Shown here: in pieces, positions 1 to 6,063 of the stretch
Layout of the letters: each line of letters opens with the position of its first letter
How positions within the stretch are numbered: position 1 is the stretch's first letter
Assembly (NCBI GenBank): GCA_944376715.1
Contig: CALWDO010000023.1
Location: 1 to 42,038, forward strand
Source of the DNA: an uncultured Lachnoclostridium sp.
Lineage (GTDB): Bacteria > Bacillota > Clostridia > Lachnospirales > Lachnospiraceae
Direction: 5' to 3'
Length of the DNA: 42,038 nucleotides
The notes under the pieces: generated by a model
Told to the model about the DNA's origin: nothing
Databases searched by the model: none
Seen by the model: only the letters and a program-made list of their open reading frames with translations
Translations under genes and position numbers: made by a program

Positions 1-617
1 GTGATCATAAGCGTCGTCAGTCTGTCCCGGTTGACAATCATATCCGTAGTCTCCAGCACTTTCGCCGCCGTCTTGGGATCCAGCGCCGCCGTATGCTCAT
101 CCAGAAGCAGCAGCTTCGGCTTTTTCAGCGTCGCCATCAGGAGAGTCAACGCCTGTCTCTGACCGCCGGAAAGCAGTCCCACTTTGGTGGTCAGACGGTT
201 CTCCAGTCCCAGGCCCAGCTTGGACAGCATCTCTTTATACGCTTCCCGTTCATGGTTCTTAATCCCGCTGCGCAGGGTTCTCACCGTACCCCGGCGAAGC
301 GCCAGAGCCAGGTTTTCTTCAATACCCATCGTTGCCGCGGTACCGTTCATGGGATCCTGGAACACACGTCCCAGAAATGCCGCGCGTTTATGTTCTGAAA
401 GTTTCGTCACATCCTGCCCGTCGATGATGATCTGTCCCCGATCCACCGGCCATACGCCGGCGATCGCATTCAGGAGAGTAGATTTTCCGGCGCCGTTTCC
501 GCCGATGACCGTAACAAAATCCCCGTCTTCCAGAGTCAGGCTTACATCATCCAGCGCTACTTTCTCATTCACCGTTCCGGGATTGAATGTTTTGGATATA
601 TTCTTAATCTCCAGCAT
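1..617 (-). CDS. ABC transporter ATP-binding protein (3' end cut by window edge)
   Basis: This is the nucleotide-binding subunit of the importer encoded by the next two genes; it would hydrolyse ATP on the cytoplasmic face. The frame begins at an ATG at 617 and stays open to base 1, about 205 codons, so the C-terminus lies outside the window. Visible motifs are the Walker A stretch GGNGAGKST near residue 40, the signature LSGGQ near residue 150, and a Walker B-like LLLLDEHTAALDP where the usual DEPT reads DEHT. DEHTAALDP is, from memory, common in ATPases that pair with COG2984/COG4120 partners. The ATG follows the permease stop codon (TAG at 620-618) with no spacer, which implies translational coupling. 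Substrate is not determined by this subunit. Assignment to an ABC ATPase is certain; the exact substrate class is inferred. Confidence 0.93.
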   Translation of the reverse strand, partial: MLEIKNISKTFNPGTVNEKVALDDVSLTLEDGDFVTVIGGNGAGKSTLLNAIAGVWPVDRGQIIIDGQDVTKLSEHKRAAFLGRVFQDPMNGTAATMGIEENLALALRRGTVRTLRSGIKNHEREAYKEMLSKLGLGLENRLTTKVGLLSGGQRQALTLLMATLKKPKLLLLDEHTAALDPKTAAKVLETTDMIVNRDRLTTLMI

Positions 618-1538
618 CTACTGTTTCCCTCCCCTTTTTACCGGTTTTGAAAAATATCTGCTCTTCCAGGTAGGAATGGCAAGGAAGATCGCCACAACTA
701 CTGCCGACAGAAGTTTCAGCAGGTCTGTATCGATACCCATCCAGATCACTACCTGCACCACCAGATAATAAATGATGGATCCAAAGGTCACTCCCAGCAG
801 CCGGAAACCGAAATTGTGGAAGATCTTGCCGAAGATCGCCTCTCCGATGATCACGGCAGCCAGACCGATCACGATAGCTCCGCGTCCCATGTTGATATCC
901 GCGAAGCCCTGATACTGGGACAGCAGCGCTCCGGAGAGAGCTACCAGACCGTTGGACAGCATCAGGCCCAGTACACGGCAGAAATCTGTATTGATTCCCT
1001 GTGCTCTGGCCATCCGGTCATTGCATCCCGTGGCACGCAGAGAACATCCCAGCTCTGTTCCGAAAAACCAGTACAAAACGAGAATCAGCAGCACAATAGC
1101 CACTGCCACGATCAGGATCGTATTCTGCCAGACAGGCACATCCCGGATATAACGCAGGGATACAAGCAGGTCATATTTATCCACATTCACCGCCTGGTTG
1201 GATTTGCCCATGATCTTCAGGTTGATGGAATACAGCCCCAGCTGTGTCAGGATACCGGACAAGATCGCCGGAATCCCCATAAACGTATGTAACAGGCCGG
1301 TCGCCAGACCCGCCAGCATGCCCGCCAGCGTTCCCGCCAGCATCGCCACCCAGATATTCTGCCCGCTCATCAAAGTCATGATGCAGACTGCGCCTCCGGT
1401 ACATAAAGTACCGTCCACGGTCAGGTCGGCGATATCCAGGATCCGGTAAGTGATATAGACGCCGATCGCCATAATCCCCCAGATCAGTCCCTGCGCAACA
1501 GCTCCCGGCAGGGCGTTCACCAAACTCATAATATTCAT
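618..1538 (-). CDS. ABC transporter permease, BPD_transp_2 type (TrpY/COG4120-like)
   Basis: A 306-residue integral membrane protein, with eight or more hydrophobic segments spread over its length, that would form the membrane channel of the importer. The N-terminus has a hydrophobic first helix followed by YITYRILDIADLTVDGT, a pattern typical of the branched-chain/ribose-type permease superfamily and specifically of COG4120 permeases that partner PF04392 binding proteins. The start is the ATG at 1538, preceded by GAGGTGA seven bases upstream. It lies 131 nt downstream of the binding-protein gene, and that gap holds two hairpins. It abuts the ATPase gene directly. Family members characterised elsewhere handle tryptophan, phenylalanine or related compounds; the substrate here cannot be read from sequence. 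Confidence 0.92.
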   Translation of the reverse strand: MNIMSLVNALPGAVAQGLIWGIMAIGVYITYRILDIADLTVDGTLCTGGAVCIMTLMSGQNIWVAMLAGTLAGMLAGLATGLLHTFMGIPAILSGILTQLGLYSINLKIMGKSNQAVNVDKYDLLVSLRYIRDVPVWQNTILIVAVAIVLLILVLYWFFGTELGCSLRATGCNDRMARAQGINTDFCRVLGLMLSNGLVALSGALLSQYQGFADINMGRGAIVIGLAAVIIGEAIFGKIFHNFGFRLLGVTFGSIIYYLVVQVVIWMGIDTDLLKLLSAVVVAIFLAIPTWKSRYFSKPVKRGGKQ

Positions 1539-1577
1539 CTTTCTGTCACCTCATCCGGTATTTCCTTTTCACGCAAA

Positions 1578-1657
1578 CAGCGAGAGAGGAATCCTCCAGT
1601 CTCGCTGCAGCCTTACATATGCCGTATGAACTGCGAAGAACAAAAGTCCTTCGCAGT
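1578..1657 (-). promoter_or_regulatory. two hairpins between binding-protein and permease genes
   Basis: Two inverted repeats fill the gap after the binding-protein stop. The first reached by transcription has 9-bp arms ACTGCGAAG/CTTCGCAGT at 1630-1638 and 1649-1657 with a 10-nt loop. The second has 8-bp arms CAGCGAGA/TCTCGCTG at 1578-1585 and 1600-1607, with a further small repeat GAGGA/TCCTC inside the loop. Neither is followed by a run of T on the minus strand, so they look less like full terminators than like partial attenuators or 3'-end stabilisers. Such structures often let the binding protein be made in excess over the membrane subunits. Structures are visible; function is inferred. 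Confidence 0.6.
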
Positions 1658-1669
1658 CCGTCAAATCAA

Positions 1670-2728
1670 TTATTCCGCTTCAATCGCCACGTAATCATCC
1701 GGGATCGTCACGCCAAGCGCTTCAGCGATCGTCGGATTGTATTTCTTTGTAAACTGCGGCGCGTACTCGATCGGCATATCCGAGATATTCTCCTCGCCGC
1801 TCAGAATACGTACTGCCATCTCACCGGTAGCCACGCCCAGATCATAGTAACTGATGGAAAGAGTCGCCACACCGCATCCGGAGCAGATACCTTCCTCGCC
1901 CGCGATGATCGGAACGCCTGCCGGCTGGCAGATATTATTGATAATCTCTGTATTTGCCGCCGCCGTATTGTCAGTCGGGATATAGATCACATCACTCTCA
2001 TTTGCTGCGGTCGTTGCCACGCTGGACAGATCGTTGGAATCAGAGAAAGAATACTGCGTGCAGGTATAACCCATATCTTCCAGGTATCCCTGTACCGTAT
2101 CCACCTGGTACTGGGAGTTTGCCTCTGCGGAGCAGTACAGAAGACCTACATTGGAAGCATCCGGGAACAGTTCGTTCAGCATAGCTGCCTGCTGATCCAG
2201 CGGAGCCAGGTCGGAAGTACCGGAAATATTTCCTCCTACAGTACCGTCAAAATCATCGATATCCAGCGCTACGCCATATTCTGTAACAGAGGTTCCCAGG
2301 ATCGGAATCTCATTGGTGCCTGCCGCTGCCGCCTGCAGAGCAGCCGTAGCATTTGCCAGAATCAGATCCACATCATCAGATACAAAGCTGTTGATGATTG
2401 TAGAACAGGTATTGGAATCACCCTGTGCATTCTGCTCTTCAAAGGTAACCGCGTCGCCAAATGCTTCGGTCAGAGCATCCTTGAATCCCTGAGTCGCCGC
2501 ATCCAGAGCTTCGTGCTGTACCAGCTGGCAGATACCTACTGTATAAGAACCTCCTGCGGAAGGAGTCTCTGCATCCTCTGCAGACGCAGTATCTTCTGCC
2601 GTATCTTCTGCAGCGGTACTCTCCTCTGCGGAAGTATCAGCCGTCGAATCTGAAGCGCTGTTTCCGCCGCATGCCGTCAGACCGACTGCCATGGTCATTG
2701 CCATCACAAGAGCCAAAATTTTTTTCAT
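1670..2728 (-). CDS. ABC transporter substrate-binding lipoprotein (ABC_sub_bind, TrpX-like)
   Basis: A 352-residue secreted lipoprotein that would capture the substrate and deliver it to the permease. Residues 1-20 form a lipoprotein signal ending in the lipobox LTAC with the modified cysteine at residue 20. Residues 21-60 are a Ser/Thr/Ala/Glu/Asp-rich flexible tether. The remainder has the periplasmic-binding fold of PF04392, with motifs such as VGICQLVQHEALDAATQGF at the start of lobe one and YIPTDNTAAANTEII further on, both typical of COG2984 proteins. The ATG at 2728 follows GGAGGAATTGAT. It is the first gene of its operon and has its own strong promoter at 2782-2810. Ligands of characterised relatives include tryptophan and phenylalanine; the ligand here is unknown. 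Confidence 0.92.
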   Translation of the reverse strand: MKKILALVMAMTMAVGLTACGGNSASDSTADTSAEESTAAEDTAEDTASAEDAETPSAGGSYTVGICQLVQHEALDAATQGFKDALTEAFGDAVTFEEQNAQGDSNTCSTIINSFVSDDVDLILANATAALQAAAAGTNEIPILGTSVTEYGVALDIDDFDGTVGGNISGTSDLAPLDQQAAMLNELFPDASNVGLLYCSAEANSQYQVDTVQGYLEDMGYTCTQYSFSDSNDLSSVATTAANESDVIYIPTDNTAAANTEIINNICQPAGVPIIAGEEGICSGCGVATLSISYYDLGVATGEMAVRILSGEENISDMPIEYAPQFTKKYNPTIAEALGVTIPDDYVAIEAE

Positions 2729-2759
2729 ATCAATTCCTCCGTTTTCCTCTTCTATCGAG

Positions 2760-2775
2760 GACTGCTTCAGCAGTC
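2760..2775 (-). promoter_or_regulatory. hairpin at predicted transcript 5' end of the TrpX-like operon
   Basis: GACTGCT and AGCAGTC form perfect 7-bp arms with a 2-nt loop. The expected transcription start, about seven bases after the -10 box at 2782-2787, falls at about 2775, so the RNA would begin with this stem. It could be a 5' stabilising stem or a DNA operator at +1; no poly-T follows. Confidence 0.6.
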
Positions 2776-2781
2776 TTTAAG

Positions 2782-2810
2782 ATTATAGCGCTTTAACGCA
2801 AAAAAGTCAA
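2782..2810 (-). promoter_or_regulatory. sigma-A type promoter of the TrpX-like operon
   Basis: On the minus strand the -35 box TTGACT (2810-2805) and the -10 box TATAAT (2787-2782) are separated by exactly 17 nt. It lies 54 nt upstream of the binding-protein ATG and immediately downstream of the glnQ-type terminator. Confidence 0.9.
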
Positions 2811-2823
2811 CAGGTTTATCAAA

Positions 2824-2861
2824 GGCCGCCTGTCCGTTTGTCAAACGCCGGACTGGCGGCC
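2824..2861 (-). terminator. terminator of the amino acid ABC operon
   Basis: GGCCGCC and GGCGGCC (7 bp), then a T-T mismatch, then GTCCG/CGGAC (5 bp), form a long GC-rich stem just after the ATPase stop at 2875. On the minus strand it is followed by TTTGATAAA. The next promoter's -35 box begins only 14 nt beyond it. Confidence 0.85.
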
Positions 2862-2874
2862 TGCAGCAATTCAC

Positions 2875-3615
2875 TTATAATACTTTGCTCAGGAAATCAA
2901 TCGTCCTGGGTTCCTTCGGATGAAGCAGCACTTCATCAGGCGTGCCTTGTTCCACAATGTAACCGCCCTCCATGAAGATCACGCGATTCGCCACTTCCCG
3001 CGCGAACCCGATCTCATGGGTCACAACCACCATGGTCATGCCTTCTCTGGCCAGTTCTTTCATAACTGCCAGAACCTCGCCTACCATCTCCGGGTCCAGA
3101 GCGCTGGTCGGCTCGTCGAACAGCATAATGTCCGGCTTCATCTCCAGGGCGCGTGCGATAGCCACGCGCTGCTTCTGGCCGCCGGAAAGCTGGCTGGGAT
3201 ACGCCTCTGCCTTGTCTTCCAGGCCTACGCGGCGCAGGAGTTTCAAAGCCTCTTCCCGGGCCTGCTCTTTTTTCATAATCTTCAAATGAACCGGAGCCAG
3301 CGTCATATTGTCCATCACATTCAGATGGTTGAATAAATTAAAGTGCTGAAATACCATGCCGATATTCTGGCGTACTTTATTGATATCTGTATGCTTATCG
3401 GTCACATCATGCCCGTCGATAACAATCTGTCCGCCTGTAGCGGTTTCCAACTGGTTCAGGCAGCGCAGCAGAGTGGATTTCCCGCTTCCGGAAGGGCCGA
3501 TCAGGACAACCACCTCTCCTTCCTGAACGTCCAGGCTGATGTCCCGCAGAACTTCCAGTTTTCCGAAATTCTTTTTCAAGTTCGCCACATGAATCTTATA
3601 TCCATTATCTGCCAC
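2875..3615 (-). CDS. polar amino acid ABC transporter ATP-binding protein (GlnQ/HisP-like)
   Basis: A 246-residue ATPase that powers the importer formed with the next two genes. The Walker A motif GPSGSGKST is at residues 40-48, the Q-loop at VFQHFNLF, the signature at [15 protein letters not shown], Walker B at [13 protein letters not shown], and the switch histidine in VVTHEIGFA. Length matches the usual 240-250 residues. The start is a GTG at 3615 (MADNGYKI), chosen because GGAGGGT lies just upstream; it overlaps the end of the permease gene by 11 nt, which suggests coupled translation. This is the last gene of the operon and is followed by a strong terminator. Amino acid specificity is set by the binding protein and is not determined here. 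Confidence 0.95.
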   Translation of the reverse strand: MADNGYKIHVANLKKNFGKLEVLRDISLDVQEGEVVVLIGPSGSGKSTLLRCLNQLETATGGQIVIDGHDVTDKHTDINKVRQNIGMVFQHFNLFNHLNVMDNMTLAPVHLKIMKKEQAREEALKLLRRVGLEDKAEAYPSQLSGGQKQRVAIARALEMKPDIMLFDEPTSALDPEMVGEVLAVMKELAREGMTMVVVTHEIGFAREVANRVIFMEGGYIVEQGTPDEVLLHPKEPRTIDFLSKVL

Positions 3616-4273
3616 GGTTCACCCTCCTCTCCACTTTCTTCGCAACCTTACTGAGAATTGTAATCACGACCAGATACATGACGCCGACAATTGCCCAGGT
3701 CTGGAGATTTTTAAACGTATTTCCCATGATCGTCTTTCCTACATTTGTCAATTCCGGGAACCCGATCACGGACAAAATAGAAGTATCTTTCAGAGTGATG
3801 ATAAACTGGTTGATGATAGACGGAATCATCGTACGTACCGCCTGGGGGATCACAATCAGTCTCATGGCCGCCCCATAGGTCAGTCCCAGGCTCCGTCCTG
3901 CCTCCATCTGTCCCCGGTCTACGCTTTCGATACCTGCTCGGATGATCTCTGCCATATAGGCGCCGCAGTTCATGGACAAAGCTATTGTGCCCGCCTGCAA
4001 AGCGCTTAAGCGGAATCCGGTGATTCCCAGTCCCTGGATACCTGCGGGAATACCAAAGAAAATAAAATATGCCAGAACGATCAGAGGAACGCCGCGGACA
4101 GCATCCACGTAAACCGTCCCGATCATATTAAATACTCTGTTGTGCCCCACATTCATCAGTCCGAAAATCATACCGATGACTATGGCAAAAAGTAATGATA
4201 ATAAGGTTAGAAGGAGCGTCTGCCCCAATGCGCGCAGCAGCATAGTGCCGTACACATTAATAATAGATAACAT
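3605..4273 (-). CDS. amino acid ABC transporter permease (HisM/GlnP family)
   Basis: A 222-residue membrane protein with about five transmembrane segments that forms the channel of a polar amino acid importer. The EAA loop that docks with the ATPase is clear at [22 protein letters not shown], near residues 143-164, and the upstream motif [17 protein letters not shown] is typical of the three-gene glutamine/cystine/histidine family. The ATG at 4273 follows AAAGGAGAACGG. Only one permease gene is present, so the channel is probably a homodimer. The gene is separated from the binding-protein gene by 142 nt containing a strong 17-bp inverted repeat, and its 3' end overlaps the ATPase gene. Confidence 0.94.
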   Translation of the reverse strand: MLSIINVYGTMLLRALGQTLLLTLLSLLFAIVIGMIFGLMNVGHNRVFNMIGTVYVDAVRGVPLIVLAYFIFFGIPAGIQGLGITGFRLSALQAGTIALSMNCGAYMAEIIRAGIESVDRGQMEAGRSLGLTYGAAMRLIVIPQAVRTMIPSIINQFIITLKDTSILSVIGFPELTNVGKTIMGNTFKNLQTWAIVGVMYLVVITILSKVAKKVERRVNRGR

Positions 4274-4326
4274 GGTTTCCGTTCTCCTTTCCCATCATAT
4301 GTGCTGCGGATCCACTTGGCGAAATA

Positions 4327-4397
4327 CTTCCTGTACTGTGGAAACCTCCGATACGGGCGCTTCCACAGTACAGGAAGCAGCCGTCCTGCGGCTGCTT
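4327..4397 (-). promoter_or_regulatory. long inverted repeats between amino acid binding-protein and permease genes
   Basis: A perfect 17-bp inverted repeat (4327-4343 and 4361-4377; arm CTTCCTGTACTGTGGAA) with a 17-nt loop shares its edge with a second stem, AAGCAGCCG/CGGCTGCTT (4375-4383 and 4389-4397). The two stems share bases 4375-4377, so they can stack or compete. A third small palindrome, GCTTCGCTGAAGC, follows toward the binding-protein stop. There is no T-run. By position this is a read-through-limiting or 3'-stabilising structure that would lower permease and ATPase expression relative to the binding protein. Confidence 0.7.
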
Positions 4398-4415
4398 CGC
4401 TGAAGCTGTCCAGAT

Positions 4416-5282
4416 TTATTCGCCTAAGTAAGTTGCGATAATCTCATCATAAGTTCCATTCGCTTTAATGTCAGCCAGTCCGGCATTGAACATATCCAGC
4501 AGTTCCTGATTAGCCTCGTTCATGATCGCCATACCGTAAGGAGCCGGATCACTCTCCATGCCTTCTACGATTTTCAGGTCCAGTCCGCCGGTCTTGATGG
4601 AGTCAGCCATGATCGGTTTGTCTTCCACGCATGCATCTGCCTGGCCAAGAACCACTGCCTGGTACATAGTCGGTGAATCCTCATAAACATCTACGCTGAA
4701 CCCGTATTCTTCCATCAGGCTGTTTGCGAATTTCGCGCCTTCTGTACCGTTCTTTACCGCAACAGTCTTGCCTTCCAGGTCCTCAAAGGAAGCGATATCG
4801 CTGTCGCTCTTTACCGTAAAAATCTGACTGGAATCATAGTAAGAATCTGAGAAGATCCATCCGGAAGCCTGTCTCTCTTCAGTAATGCTGGCGCCTGCCA
4901 TAAGAGCGTCTGCCTGGCCTGCCTGAACTGCCGCTACTGCCGCATCCCATCCAAGGCTCTGAATCTCAATATTAAATCCCTGATCGGCAGCTACCGCATT
5001 GAGGATATCCACATCGATACCTACGAAGTCGCCATTCTCATCCGTAAACTCAAAAGGTCTGAAGACAGTATCCATGGCAATCACCCATGTCTTATCAGAA
5101 GAAGCTGTATCAGAAGCTTCTGTTTCCTCTTCTGCTGCATCTGTGCTTTCCTCTGCCGGTGCTTCCGTCGTCTCGTCTGCCGCAGCAGCGGAATCATCCG
5201 TGGTCTGTGTCGTAGAAGATCCGCAGGCCACTGCTGAGAATGCCATGCATGCAATCAGCGCCATTACCGTTAACTTTTTCAT
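4416..5282 (-). CDS. amino acid ABC transporter substrate-binding lipoprotein (SBP_bac_3)
   Basis: A 288-residue lipoprotein of the extracellular solute-binding family 3 (PF00497) that binds a polar amino acid outside the membrane. The lipobox SAVAC ends at Cys20 and is followed by a ~45-residue Ser/Thr/Ala/Glu-rich tether. The domain then opens with WVIAMDTVFRPFEFTDENG, and FVGIDVDILNAVA, GWDAAVAAVQAGQADALMAG and GKTVAVKNGTEGAKFA are family hallmarks. The open frame extends upstream to 5393, but the ATG at 5282 is chosen because AGGAGAGGAAC precedes it and the signal peptide starts there; the longer frame would also run through the promoter and 5' hairpin. First gene of its operon. Ligand identity is open; cystine, glutamine and broader polar amino acids are all possible. 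Confidence 0.94.
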   Translation of the reverse strand: MKKLTVMALIACMAFSAVACGSSTTQTTDDSAAAADETTEAPAEESTDAAEEETEASDTASSDKTWVIAMDTVFRPFEFTDENGDFVGIDVDILNAVAADQGFNIEIQSLGWDAAVAAVQAGQADALMAGASITEERQASGWIFSDSYYDSSQIFTVKSDSDIASFEDLEGKTVAVKNGTEGAKFANSLMEEYGFSVDVYEDSPTMYQAVVLGQADACVEDKPIMADSIKTGGLDLKIVEGMESDPAPYGMAIMNEANQELLDMFNAGLADIKANGTYDEIIATYLGE

Positions 5283-5325
5283 AATGTTCCTCTCCTTTTC
5301 TTCCTGCCTGAACAGGTTACTCACG

Positions 5326-5361
5326 CACAAAGGCGATGTTAACTGTAACACCGCCTTTGTG
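5326..5361 (-). promoter_or_regulatory. 5'-leader hairpin of the amino acid importer mRNA
   Basis: Arms CACAAAGGCG (5326-5335) and CGCCTTTGTG (5352-5361) pair over 10 bp, and inner bases TGTTA/TAACA extend the stem after one mismatch. The predicted transcription start is near 5365, so the stem begins within about 4 nt of the RNA 5' end. No T-run, hence not a terminator. Candidate 5' stabiliser or operator. Confidence 0.6.
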
Positions 5362-5371
5362 ATACATTCAC

Positions 5372-5400
5372 AGTATAAAGATTTCTCCGCCACTTGTCAA
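5372..5400 (-). promoter_or_regulatory. sigma-A type promoter of the amino acid importer operon
   Basis: Minus-strand TTGACA (5400-5395) and TATACT (5377-5372) with a 17-nt spacer give a near-consensus promoter. It starts 3 nt after the stem-plus-T-tract terminator of the preceding gene. Confidence 0.92.
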
Positions 5401-5403
5401 GAA

Positions 5404-5451
5404 AAAACAGTATAATTGTATACATGTATGTCCTGTACAATACACTGTTTT
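5404..5451 (-). terminator. AT-rich terminator of the FAD/cytidylate-kinase-like operon
   Basis: Arms at 5436-5451 and 5404-5420 pair over about 16 bp with one bulged base (core ATTGTA/TACAAT, outer AAAACAGT/ACTGTTTT). On the minus strand the second arm runs straight into TTTTTTC, giving a U-tract. The same T-rich end touches the -35 box of the next promoter. Because the arms end in A and T runs it may work in both directions. Confidence 0.75.
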
Positions 5452-5470
5452 CCCCTGTGCCGGACTGTCT

Positions 5471-6061
5471 TTACAGGTCTTCCGCCGCGGCCAGCACCAG
5501 ATTCACCGCTTTGTCGATTCCCAGCTTTTCTGTATTCAGGGTAATGTCATAATTCCTGGCATCCCCATAGGCCCTGTGCGTATAATATTCACAATAACGC
5601 TTTCTGGCATGGTCCGCCTCCCTGGCGTCCGCGCGGACTTGTTCCTGTGTGGCGTCCTTCATCATTCCGACCATACGCTCTACGCGCCACTGGAATCCTG
5701 CATGTACAAATACACGCAGGCAATGGTCAAACTCTGCCAGGATATAGTCGCTGTTCCGTCCTACAATAACGCAGCTTTCCTGATTGGCCAGATTCCGGAT
5801 CGCCTCCATCTGGGCATTCCAGATCTCTTCATCCAGAGGTTTATTGTAAAAATCAAACAGACTCTGGGCGAACCCGAAACTGTTAGGCACCCGCTCATCC
5901 CAGCGGCGTACCTGCTCCGGATCCAGTTTGCCGCTGGCTACTGCGGTTTTCAGGATAATATCCCGGTCATAATAAGCGATTCCCAGCTCCTTGGCCACTC
6001 TGCGGCCGATCTCTCCGCCTCCCGCGCCAAATTCTCTGGCAATGGTAATGATTTTTTTCAT
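5471..6061 (-). CDS. cytidylate kinase-like family protein
   Basis: A 196-residue protein of the cytidylate-kinase-like family (PF13189), probably cytosolic. The N-terminus MKKIITIAREFGAGGGEIG occupies the P-loop position, but it lacks the GKS/T lysine of a normal Walker A, as is usual for this family; whether it phosphorylates a nucleotide is therefore unproven. YYDRDIILKTA and CVIVGRNSDYIL follow, and the middle has the Arg-rich lid-like segment. The start is taken at the second of two close ATGs (6061), seven bases after AGGAGG; the other ATG at 6067 forms an ATGA overlap with the oxidoreductase stop but is only one base from that site. Cotranscribed with the upstream FAD gene. Function unknown; nucleotide-binding inferred. 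Confidence 0.85.
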   Translation of the reverse strand: MKKIITIAREFGAGGGEIGRRVAKELGIAYYDRDIILKTAVASGKLDPEQVRRWDERVPNSFGFAQSLFDFYNKPLDEEIWNAQMEAIRNLANQESCVIVGRNSDYILAEFDHCLRVFVHAGFQWRVERMVGMMKDATQEQVRADAREADHARKRYCEYYTHRAYGDARNYDITLNTEKLGIDKAVNLVLAAAEDL

Positions 6062-6063
6062 AC

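Noticed and set aside
2729-2874. T-box or other riboswitch before the TrpX-like operon
   Set aside because: The leader from the predicted start to the ATG is only about 48 nt, too short, and has only one small hairpin.
3605-3615. Frameshift between permease and ATPase in the amino acid importer
   Set aside because: The 11-nt overlap is a normal start-stop overlap with a GTG start and a ribosome binding site; both proteins are full length.
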